Shown in pieces: positions 50,982-60,000 of a stretch of DNA of 60,000 nt (within the stretch, counting starts at the first letter, position 1; every line of letters starts with the position of its first letter). The stretch comes from Membranipora membranacea (Eukaryota; Bryozoa; Gymnolaemata; Cheilostomatida; Membraniporidae). Below the pieces are notes generated by a model. The model ran no database searches and was not told the origin of the DNA. It saw nothing but the letters and a program-made list of their open reading frames with translations. A program made the position numbers and the translations under genes. The stretch covers positions 22,434,025 through 22,494,024 of the forward strand of contig OU612070.1 of assembly GCA_914767715.1 (NCBI GenBank), written 5' to 3'.

Positions 50982-53512
50982 AATAAGCCAATAATTGGGC
51001 GGAATTCCTAACTCGCTTCGAAACGCTTGAAACTCTGTTTTGAGGTTCGCAATGACGTCCCTATGTCTCATATAAAATATTAGCTCCCTGTGACGTTGTG
51101 TATTCTATCGAGGTATTTTGCCAGAAATTGACAAAAATCGATAGGTACGGTCCTGGGGAAATTAGCCATTAATTGGGCGGAACTCCTTACTCGCTTAGAA
51201 ACGCTTGAAACTCTGTTTTGAAGTTTGCAATGACGTCTCTATATCTCATATAAAATATTAGCTCCCTTTGACGATGCGTTTTCTATCAAGGTCTTTTGTT
51301 AGAAATTGACAAAAATCGATAGGTGCAGTCGTGGGGAAATTAGCCATTAATTGGGCGGAACTCCTTACTCGCTTAGAAACGCTTGAAACTCTGTTTTAAA
51401 GTTTGCAATGACGTCCCTATATCTCATATAAAATATTAGCTCCCTTTGACGATGCGTTTTCTATCGAGGTCTTTTGTTAGAAATTGACAAAAATCGATAG
51501 GTACGGTCCTGGGGAAATTAGCCAATAATTGGGCGGAATTCCTTACTCGCTTAGAAACGCTTGAAACTCTGTTTTGAGGTTCGCAATGACATCCCTATAT
51601 CTCATATAAAGTATTAGCTCCCTGTGACGTTGCGTATTCTATCGAGGTATTTTGCCAGAAATTGACAAAAATCGATAGGTACGGTCCTGGGGAAATTAGC
51701 CAATAATTGGGCGGAATTCCTTACTCGCTTAGAAACGCTTGAAACTCTGTTTTGAGGTTCCCAATGACGTCCCTATGTCTCATATAATATATTAGCTCCC
51801 TGTGACGTTGCGTATTCTATCGAGGTATTATGCCAGAAATTGACAAAAATCGATAGGTACGGTCCTGGGGAAATTAGCCAATAATTGGGCGGAATTCTTT
51901 ACTCGCTTAGAAACGCTTGAAACTCAGTTTTGACGTCCGCAATGACGTCCCTATATCTCATATAAAACATTAGCTCCCTGTGACGTTGCGTATTCTATCG
52001 AGGTATTTTGCCAGAAATTGACTAAAATCGATAGGTACGGTCCTGGGGAAATAAGCCAATAATTGGGCGGAATTCCTTACTCGCTTCGAAACGCTTGAAA
52101 CTCTGTTTTGAGGTTCGCAATGACGTCCCTATGTCTCATATAAAATATTAGCTCCCTGTGACGTTGTGTATTCTATCGAGGTATTTTGCCAGAAATTGAC
52201 AAAAATCGATAGGTACGGTCCTGGGGAAATTAGCCATTAATTGGGCGGAACTCCTTACTCGCTTAGAAACGCTTGAAACTCTGTTTTGAAGTTTGCAATG
52301 ACGTCCCTATATCTCATATAAAATATTAGCTCCCTTTGACGATGCGTTTTCTATCGAGGTCTTTTGTTAGAAATTGACAAAAATCGATAGGTGCAGTCGT
52401 GGGGAGTTAAGCCAAGAACTGGGCGGAATTCCTTACTCGCTTAGAAACGCTTGAAACTCTGTTTTGAAGTTCGCCATGACGTCCCTATGTCTCATATAAA
52501 ATATTAGCTCCCTGTGACGTTGCGTATTCTATCGAGGTATTTTGCCAGAAATTGACAAAAATCGATAGGTACGGTCCTGGGGAAATTAGCCATTAATTGG
52601 GCGGAACTCCTTACTCGCTTAGAAACGCTTGAAACTCTGTTTTGAAGTTTGCAATGACGTCCCTATATCTCATATAAAATATTAGCTCCCTTTGACGATG
52701 CGTTTTCTATCGAGGTCTTTTGTTAGAAATTGACAAAAATCGATAGGTACGGTCTTGGGGAAATTAGCCAATAATTGGGCGGAATTCCTTACTTGCTTAG
52801 AAACGCTTGAAACTCTGTTTTGAGGTTCGCAATGACATCCCTATATCTCATATAAAGTATTAGCTCCCTGTGACGTTGCGTATTCTATCATGGTATTTTG
52901 CCAGAAATTGACAAAAATCGATAGGTACGGTCCTGGGGAAATTAGCCAATAATTGGGCGGAATTCCTTACTCGCTTAGAAACGCTTGAAACTCTGTTTTG
53001 AAGTTCGCAATGACATCCATATATCTCATATAAAATATTAGCTCCCTGTGACGTTGCGTATTCTATCGAGGTCTTTTGTTAGAAATTGACAAAAATCGAT
53101 AGGTACGGTCTTGGGGAAATTAGCCAATAGTTGGGCGGAATTCCTTACTCGCTTAGAAACGCTTGAAACTCTGTTTTGAGGTTCCCAATGACGTCCCTAT
53201 GTCTCATATAATATATTAGCTCCCTGTGACGTTGCGTATTCTATCGAGGTATTATGCCAGAAATTGACAAAATTCGATAGGTACGGTCCTGGGGAAATTA
53301 GCCAATAATTGGGCGGAATTCTTTACTCGCTTAGAATCGCTTGAAACTCAGTTTTGACGTCCGCAATGACGTCCCTATATCTCATATAAAATATTAGCTC
53401 CCTGTGACGTTGCGTATTCTATCGAGGTATTTTGCCAGCAATTGACTAAAATCGATAGGTACGGTCCTGGGGAAATTAGCCAATAATTGGGCGGAATTCC
53501 TTACTCGCTTAG
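50982..53512 (+). repeat. About 2.5-kb block, copy 2 (offset 7,652 bp)
   Basis: Partner of 43330-45860, preserving hybrid monomer 3, the aagaactgggcgg T7 variant, gacatccatatat, aaaattcgatagg and agaatcgctt. Differences are few: for example ggtacggtcctgggg near 51502, where the left copy has ggtcttgggg, and tatcgagg near 51640, where it has tatcatgg. Confidence 0.8.
51245..51422 (+). repeat. Hybrid monomer T7/T6-T8, copy 3
   Basis: Third copy of the T7 to T6/T8 hybrid, exactly 7,652 bp after the second, with the same tatcaagg and ttttaaagt changes. All three descend from one recombination event. Confidence 0.8.
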
Positions 53513-53599
53513 AAACGCTTGAAACTCTGTTTTGAGGTTCGCAATGACGTCCCTATGTCTCATATAAAATATTAGCTCCCTGTGACGTTGCGTATTCTA

Positions 53600-55550
53600 T
53601 CGAGGTCTTTTGCCAGAAATTGACAAAAATCGATAGGTACGGTCCTGGGGAAATTAGCCATTAATTGGGCGGAACTCCTTACTCGCTTAGAAACGCTTGA
53701 AACTCTGTTTTGAAGTTTGCAATGACGTCTCTATATCTCATATAAAATATTAGCTCCCTTTGACGATGCGTTTTCTATCGAGGTCTTTTGTTAGAAATTG
53801 ACAAAAATCGATAGGTGCAGTCGTGGGGAGTTAAGCCAATAATTGGGCGGAATTCCTTACTCGCTTAGAAACGCTTGAAACTCTGTTTTGAAGTTCGCCA
53901 TGACGTCCCTATGTCTCATATAAAATATTAGCTCCCTGTGACGTTGCGTATTCTATCGAGGTATTTTGCCAGAAATTGACAAAAATCGATAGGTACGGTC
54001 CTGGGGAAATTAGCCATTAATTGGGCGGAACTCCTTGCTCGCTTAGAAACGCTTGAAACTCAGTTTTGAGGTTCGCAATGACATTCGTATATCTCATATA
54101 AAATATTAGCTCCCTGTGACGATGCGTATTCTATCGAGGTATTTTGCCAGAAATTGACAAAAATCGATAGGTACGGTCTTGGGGAAATTAGCCAATAATT
54201 GGGCGGAATTCCTTACTTGCTTAGAAACGCTTGAAACTCTGTTTTGAGGTTCGCAATGACATCCCTATATCTCATATAAAGTATTAGCTCCCTGTGACGT
54301 TGCGTATTCTATCATGGCATTTTGCCAGAAATTGACAAAAATCGATAGGTACGGTCCTGGGGAAATTAGCCAATAATTGGGCGGAATTCCTTACTCGCTT
54401 AGAAACGCTTGAAACTCTGTTTTGAAGTTCGCAATGACATCCATATATCTCATATAAAATATTAGCTCCCTGTGACGTTGCGTATTCTATCGAGGTCTTT
54501 TGTTAGAAATTGACAAAAATCGATAGGTACGGTCCTGGGGAAATTAGCCAATAGTTGGGCGGAATTCCTTACTCGCTTAGAAACGCTTGAAACTCTGTTT
54601 TGAAGTTCAAAATGACGTCCTTATATCTCCTATAAAGTATTAGCTCCCTGTGACGTTGCGTATTCTATAGTGGTATTTTGCCAGAAATTGACAAAAATCG
54701 ATAGGTACGGTCCTGGGGAAATTAGCCATTAATTGGGCGGAACTCCTTACTCGCTTAGAAATGCTTAAAACTCTGTTTTGAAGTTTGCAATGACGTCTCT
54801 ATATCTCATATAAAATATTAGCTCCCTTTGACGATGCGTTTTCTATCGAGGTCTTTTGTTAGAAATTGACAAAAATCGATAGGTGCAGTCGTGGGGAGTT
54901 AAGCCGATAATTGGGCGGAATTCCTTACTCGCTTAGAAACGCTTGAAACTCTGTTTTGAAGTTCGCCATGACGTCCCTATGTCTCATATAAAATATTAGC
55001 TCCCTGTGACGTTGTGTATTCTATCGAGGTATTTTGCCAGAAATTGACAAAAATCGATAGGTACGGTCCTGGGGAAATTAGCCATTAATTGGGCGGAACT
55101 CCTTGCTCGCTTAGAAACGCTTGAAACTCAGTTTTGAGGTTCGCAATGACATTCGTATATCTCATATAAAATATTAGCTCCCTGTGACGATGCGTATTCT
55201 ATCGAGGTATTTTGCCAGAAATTGACAAAAATCGATAGGTACGGTCCTGGGGAAATTAGCCAATAATTGGGCGGAAATCCTTACTCGCTTAGAAACGCTT
55301 GAAACTCTGTTTTGAGGTTCGCAATGACGTCCCTATATCTCCTATAAAGTATTAGCTCCCTGTGACGTTGCGTATTCTATAGTGGTATTTTGCCAGAAAT
55401 TGACAAAAATCGATAGGTACGGTCCTGGGGAAATTAGCCAATAATTGGGCGGAATTCCTTACTCGCTTAGAAACGCTTGAAACTCTGTTTTGAAGTTCGC
55501 AATGACGTCCCTATATCTCCTATAAAGTATTAGCTCCCTGTGACGTTGCG
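53600..55550 (+). repeat. About 1.95-kb block repeated at the window end (offset 4,450 bp)
   Basis: Matches 58050-60000 at exactly 25 monomers' distance. Paired landmarks are ctccttgctc (54031/58481), gacattcgtatat and gttcaaaatgacgtcctt (54606/59056). Private changes here are tggcatttt, aaatgcttaaaac and gttgtg near 55013. The right partner is cut by the window edge. Confidence 0.82.
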
Positions 55551-55689
55551 TATTCTATCGTGGTATTTTGCCAGAATTTGACAAAAATCGATAGGTACGG
55601 TCCTGGGGAAATTAGCCAATAATTGGGCGGAATTCCTTACTCGCTTAGAAACGCTTGAAACTCAGTTTTGAGGTTTGCAATGACGTCCG

Positions 55690-56700
55690 TATATCTCATA
55701 TAAAATATTAGCTCCCTGTGACGATACGTTTTCTATCGAGGTAATTTACCAGAAATTGACAAAAATCGATAGGTGCGGTCCTGGGGAAATAAGCCAATAA
55801 TTGGGCGGAATTCCTTACTCGCTTAGAAACGCTTGAAACTCTGTTTTGAAGTTCGCCATGACGTCCCTATATGTCATATAAAATATTAGCTCCCTGTGAC
55901 GTTGCGTATTCTATCGAGGTATTTTGCCAGAAATTGACAAAAATCGATAGGTACGGTCCTGGGGAAATAAGCCAATAATTGGGCGGAATTCCTTACTCGC
56001 TTAGAAACGCTTGAAACTCTGTTTTGAAGTTCGAAATGACGTCCCTATATCTCATATAAAATATTAGCTCCCTGTGACGTTGCGTATTCTATGGAGGTAT
56101 TTTGCCAGAAATTGACAAAAATAGATAGGTACGGTCCTGGGAAAATAAGCCAATAATTGGGCGGAATTCCTTACTCGCTTCGAAACGCTTGAAACTCTGT
56201 TTTGAGGTTCGCAATGACGTCCCTATGTCTCATATAAAATATTAGCTCCCTGTGACGTTGTGTATTCTATCGAGGTATTTTGCCAGAAATTGACAAAAAT
56301 TGATAGGTACGGTCCTGGGGAAATTAGCCATTAATTGGGCGGAACTCCTTACTCGCTTAGAAACGCTTGAAACTCTGTTTTGAAGTTTGCAATGACGTCC
56401 CTATATCTCATATAAAATATTAGCTCCCTTTGACGATGCGTTTTCTATCGAGGTCTTTTGTTAGAAATTGACAAAAATCGATAGGTGCAGTCGTGGGGAG
56501 TTAAGCCAATAATTGGGCGGAATTCCTTACTCGCTTAGAAACGCTTGAAACTCTGTTTTGAAGTTCGCCATGACGTCCCTATGTCTCATATAAAATATTA
56601 GCTCCCTGTGACGTTGCGTATTCTATCGAGGTATTTTGCCAGAAATTGACAAAAATCGATAGGTACGGTCCTGGGGAAATTAGCCATTAATTGGGCGGAA
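55690..56700 (+). repeat. About 1-kb block repeated at 57.47-58.48 kb (offset 1,780 bp)
   Basis: Six monomers recur ten monomers downstream, sharing gatacgtttt, tatatgtcatataa, ttcgaaatgacgtcc and the rare cctgggaaaataagcc (56136/57916). This copy has lost two CpGs that the other keeps: aaatagatagg and aaattgatagg, against atcgatagg. Confidence 0.8.
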
Positions 56701-57206
56701 CTCCTTACTCGCTTAGAAACGCTTTAAACTCTGTTTTGAGGTTCGCAATGACATCCCTATATCTCATATAAAGTATTAGCTCCCTGTGACGTTGCGTATT
56801 CTATCATGGTATTTTGCCAGAAATTGACAAAAATCGATAGGTACGGTCCTGGGGAAATTAGCCAATAATTGGGCGGAATTCCTTACTCGCTTAGAAACGC
56901 TTGAAACTCTGTTTTGAAGTTCGCAATGACGTCCCTATATCTCATATAAAATATTAGCTCCCTGTGACGTTGCGTATTCTATCGAGGTCTTTTGTTAGAA
57001 ATTGACAAAAATCGATAGGTACGGTCCTGGGGAAATTAGCCAATAATTGGGCGGAATTCTTTACTCGCTTAGAAACGCTTGAAACTCTGTTTTGAGGTTC
57101 CCAATCACGTCCCTATGTCTCATATAATATATTAGCTCCCTGTGACGTTGCGTATTCTATCGAGGTATTATGCCAGAAATTGACAAAAATCGATAGGTAC
57201 GGTCCT

Positions 57207-57468
57207 GGGGAAATTAGCCAATAATTGGGCGGAATTCCTTACTCGCTTAGAAACGCTTGAAACTCTGTTTTGAAGATCGCAATCACGTCCCTATATCTCA
57301 TATAAAATATTAGCTCCCTGTGATGATGCGTTTTCTATCGAGGTAATTTGCCAGAAATTGACAAAAATCGATAGGTGCGGTCCTGGGGAAATAAGCCAAT
57401 AATTGGGCGGAATTCCTTACTCGCTTAGAAACGCTTGAAACTCTGTTTTGAAGTTCGCCATGACGTCC
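57207..57468 (+). repeat. 262-bp segment identical to 267-528
   Basis: Right-hand copy of the segment described at 267-528, 56,940 bp away. It lies between the two 55.7/57.5-kb block copies and interrupts their shared order. Confidence 0.9.
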
Positions 57469-57469
57469 G

Positions 57470-58480
57470 TATATCTCATATAAAATATTAGCTCCCTGTG
57501 ACGATACGTTTTCTATCGAGGTAATTTACCAGAAATTGACAAAAATCGATAGGTGCGGTCCTGGGGAAAAAAGCCAATAATTGGGCGGAATTCCTTACTC
57601 GCTTAGAAACGCTTGAAACTCTGTTTTGAAGTTCGCCATGACGTCCCTATATGTCATATAAAATATTAGCTCCCTGTGACGTTGCGTATTCTATCGAGGT
57701 ATTTTGCCAGAAATTGACAAAAATCGATAGGTACGGTCCTGGGGAAATAAGCCAATAATTGGGCGGAATTCCTTACTCGCTTAGAAACGCTTGAAACTCT
57801 GTTTTGAAGTTCGAAATGACGTCCCTATATCTCATATAAAATATTAGCTCCCTGTGACGTTGCGTATTCTATGGAGGTATTTTGCCAGAAATTGACAAAA
57901 ATCGATAGGTACGGTCCTGGGAAAATAAGCCAATAATTGGGCGGAATTCCTTACTCGCTTCGAAACGCTTGAAACTCTGTTTTGAGGTTCGCAATGACGT
58001 CCCTATGTCTCATATAAAATATTAGCTCCCTGTGACGTTGTGTATTCTATCGAGGTATTTTGCCAGAAATTGACAAAAATCGATAGGTACGGTCCTGGGG
58101 AAATTAGCCATTAATTGGGCGGAACTCCTTACTCGCTTAGAAACGCTTGAAACTCTGTTTTGAAGTTTGCAATGACGTCCCTATATCTCATATAAAATAT
58201 TAGCTCCCTTTGACGATGCGTTTTCTATCGAGGTCTTTTGTTAGAAATTGACAAAAATCGATAGGTGCAGTCGTGGGGAGTTAAGCCAATAATTGGGCGG
58301 AATTCCTTACTCGCTTAGAAACGCTTGAAACTCTGTTTTGAAGTTCGCCATGACGTCCCTATGTCTCATATAAAATATTAGCTCCCTGTGACGTTGCGTA
58401 TTCTATCGAGGTATTTTGCCAGAAATTGACAAAAATCGATAGGTACGGTCCTGGGGAAATTAGCCATTAATTGGGCGGAA
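57470..58480 (+). repeat. Copy of the 55.69-56.70-kb block
   Basis: Partner of 55690-56700, entered through a hybrid monomer end (cgccatgacgtccgtatat near 57460-57476) that joins the tgatgatgcg monomer to the gatacg monomer. One monomer carries ggggaaaaaagcc, near 57570, a private change. Confidence 0.78.
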
Positions 58481-60000
58481 CTCCTTGCTCGCTTAGAAAC
58501 GCTTGAAACTCAGTTTTGAGGTTCGCAATGACATTCGTATATCTCATATAAAATATTAGCTCCCTGTGACGATGCGTATTCTATCGAGGTATTTTGCCAG
58601 AAATTGACAAAAATCGATAGGTACGGTCTTGGGGAAATTAGCCAATAATTGGGCGGAATTCCTTACTTGCTTAGAAACGCTTGAAACTCTGTTTTGAGGT
58701 TCGCAATGACATCCCTATATCTCATATAAAGTATTAGCTCCCTGTGACGTTGCGTATTCTATCATGGTATTTTGCCAGAAATTGACAAAAATCGATAGGT
58801 ACGGTCCTGGGGAAATTAGCCAATAATTGGGCGGAATTCCTTACTCGCTTAGAAACGCTTGAAACTCTGTTTTGAAGTTCGCAATGACATCCATATATCT
58901 CATATAAAATATTAGCTCCCTGTGACGTTGCGTATTCTATCGAGGTCTTTTGTTAGAAATTGACAAAAATCGATAGGTACGGTCCTGGGGAAATTAGCCA
59001 ATAGTTGGGCGGAATTCCTTACTCGCTTAGAAACGCTTGAAACTCTGTTTTGAAGTTCAAAATGACGTCCTTATATCTCCTATAAAGTATTAGCTCCCTG
59101 TGACGTTGCGTATTCTATAGTGGTATTTTGCCAGAAATTGACAAAAATCGATAGGTACGGTCCTGGGGAAATTAGCCATTAATTGGGCGGAACTCCTTAC
59201 TCGCTTAGAAACGCTTGAAACTCTGTTTTGAAGTTTGCAATGACGTCTCTATATCTCATATAAAATATTAGCTCCCTTTGACGATGCGTTTTCTATCGAG
59301 GTCTTTTGTTAGAAATTGACAAAAATCGATAGGTGCAGTCGTGGGGAGTTAAGCCGATAATTGGGCGGAATTCCTTACTCGCTTAGAAACGCTTGAAACT
59401 CTGTTTTGAAGTTCGCCATGACGTCCCTATGTCTCATATAAAATATTAGCTCCCAGTGACGTTGCGTATTCTATCGAGGTATTTTGCCAGAAATTGACAA
59501 AAATCGATAGGTACGGTCCTGGGGAAATTAGCCATTAATTGGGCGGAACTCCTTGCTCGCTTAGAAACGCTTGAAACTCAGTTTTGAGGTTCGCAATGAC
59601 ATTCGTATATCTCATATAAAATATTAGCTCCCTGTGACGATGCGTATTCTATCGAGGTATTTTGCCAGAAATTGACAAAAATCGATAGGTACGGTCCTGG
59701 GGAAATTAGCCAATAATTGGGCGGAAATCCTTACTCGCTTAGAAACGCTTGAAACTCTGTTTTGAGGTTCGCAATGACGTCCCTATATCTCCTATAAAGT
59801 AGTAGCTCCCTGTGACGTTGCGTATTCTATAGTGGTATTTTGCCAGAAATTGACAAAAATCGATAGGTACGGTCCTGGGGAAATTAGCCAATAATTGGGC
59901 GGAATTCCTTACTCGCTTAGAAACGCTTGAAACTCTGTTTTGAAGTTCGCAATGACGTCCCTATATCTCCTATAAAGTATTAGCTCCCTGTGACGTTGCG
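58050..60000 (+). repeat. Right copy of the 53.6-55.55-kb block, open at the window edge
   Basis: Partner of 53600-55550. It keeps ctccttgctc, gacattcg, gttcaaaatgacgtcctt and tatagtgg, and has private tcccagtgacg (near 59452) and agtagtagc (near 59800). Its full length cannot be seen here. Confidence 0.82.
59967..60000 (+). repeat. Partial monomer cut by the window edge
   Basis: The last 34 bases are the beginning of monomer 338, of the ctcctataaagtatt variant also seen at 54.6, 55.3 and 55.5 kb. The array therefore continues beyond the right edge, and the left edge also begins exactly inside repeat sequence. Confidence 0.95.

Larger units (their letters stand above)
1..60000 (+). repeat. 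178-bp satellite DNA array, head to tail, fills the window
   Basis: Every line of the window is a copy of the same roughly 178-bp unit in the same orientation. Monomer starts (ctcatataaa or a variant) were located directly at 1, 179, 357, 535, 713, 890, 3915, 7474, 10321, 18504, 30070, 38967, 46441, 50889 and 59967. These fit 337 complete copies with a cumulative shift of -20 bp, built from 1-3-bp indels such as gaaattaccaat (lacking one g) and acaaattcg (lacking two a). The consensus has 72 G+C of 178 bases (40%). The first monomer differs from the consensus at about 6 positions (3-4%). No foreign insertion, inverted monomer or gene was seen. Because 178 is not a multiple of 3, any frame cycles through all three phases and soon meets a stop, which explains the lack of ORFs. 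Centromeric or pericentromeric location is inferred from monomer length and array homogeneity. The family itself is not recognised. Confidence 0.98.

Noticed and set aside
1-60000. CENP-B box in the monomer
   Set aside because: Compared with the 17-base pattern TTCG-N4-A-N2-CGGG on both strands, the nearest candidate, gttcgcaatgacgtccc, lacks the required A position and the CGGG end. The T5 cttcgaaacgc stretch also fails.
1-60000. RNA polymerase III A/B boxes, i.e. a tRNA- or SINE-derived monomer
   Set aside because: Monomers with gaggttcgcaatg have a partial B-box core (ggttcg), but the rest does not fit, and no A box lies at a usual distance upstream. About half of the monomers have aagttcgc instead.
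1-60000. CRISPR array
   Set aside because: The repeats are 178 bp with no unique spacers; the whole unit repeats, so this is satellite DNA.
1-60000. Bacterial-type promoter (ttgaca with a tataaaat box)
   Set aside because: Ttgaca at about 62-67 and the TATA-like tract at 5-15 of the next monomer are more than 100 bases apart, and the window is eukaryotic satellite.
1-60000. Identity with the Arabidopsis 178-bp centromere repeat or with alpha satellite
   Set aside because: Only the length is similar; no shared sequence motif could be recognised, so no family name is assigned.

Overview
The whole 60 kb window is one uninterrupted satellite DNA array. A monomer of about 178 bp is repeated head to tail, always in the same orientation, from the first base to the last. 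Counting from a monomer start at base 1, the 338th monomer begins at 59967. That gives 337 complete copies with a net drift of only -20 bp from perfect 178-bp spacing, plus a 34-bp partial copy. The array runs past both window edges, so its true size is unknown. I see no protein-coding gene, rRNA, tRNA, CRISPR array, transposon, inversion or unique-sequence island.

This is eukaryotic heterochromatin, most plausibly centromeric or pericentromeric. The basis is a nucleosome-scale monomer, long homogeneous head-to-tail arrays, higher-order structure and absence of genes. I do not recognise the monomer and cannot name the organism. It is not the Arabidopsis 178-bp centromere repeat or primate alpha satellite as I know them. 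The consensus is about 40% G+C and carries 10 CpG dinucleotides where about 7 are expected from base composition.

The monomers fall into recurrent types, called T1-T10 and M5a-e in this annotation, which follow one another in fixed orders and so form a higher-order repeat (HOR) system. Layout: 0-9.6 kb holds a 3,559-bp-offset duplication. About 5.4 kb of it (4.2-9.6 kb) recurs at 13.5-20.6 kb, and that second copy was later lengthened by an almost perfect 1,777-bp tandem duplication (12.3-15.9 kb). A five-monomer cassette (M5a-e) is scattered from 10.3 to 36.3 kb. A ten-monomer run T1-T10 is complete at 25.3-27.0 kb. A seven-monomer HOR (T1-T7, 1,246 bp) is amplified three times at 30.1-34.0 kb. 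From 38.3 to 53.5 kb a larger register of about 7.5-7.65 kb is duplicated, with inner duplications of 3,024 and 1,958 bp. From 53.6 kb to the end, blocks repeat at offsets of 4,450 and 1,780 bp.

Nothing here works together as genes. The interest lies in array evolution: nested duplications that can be put in order, hybrid monomers with mappable crossovers, a 262-bp identical segment shared by the two ends of the window, CpG-focused variation, and conserved palindromic and TATA-like motifs. Block edges were placed by eye from diagnostic variants and are generally good to within about one monomer unless stated otherwise.
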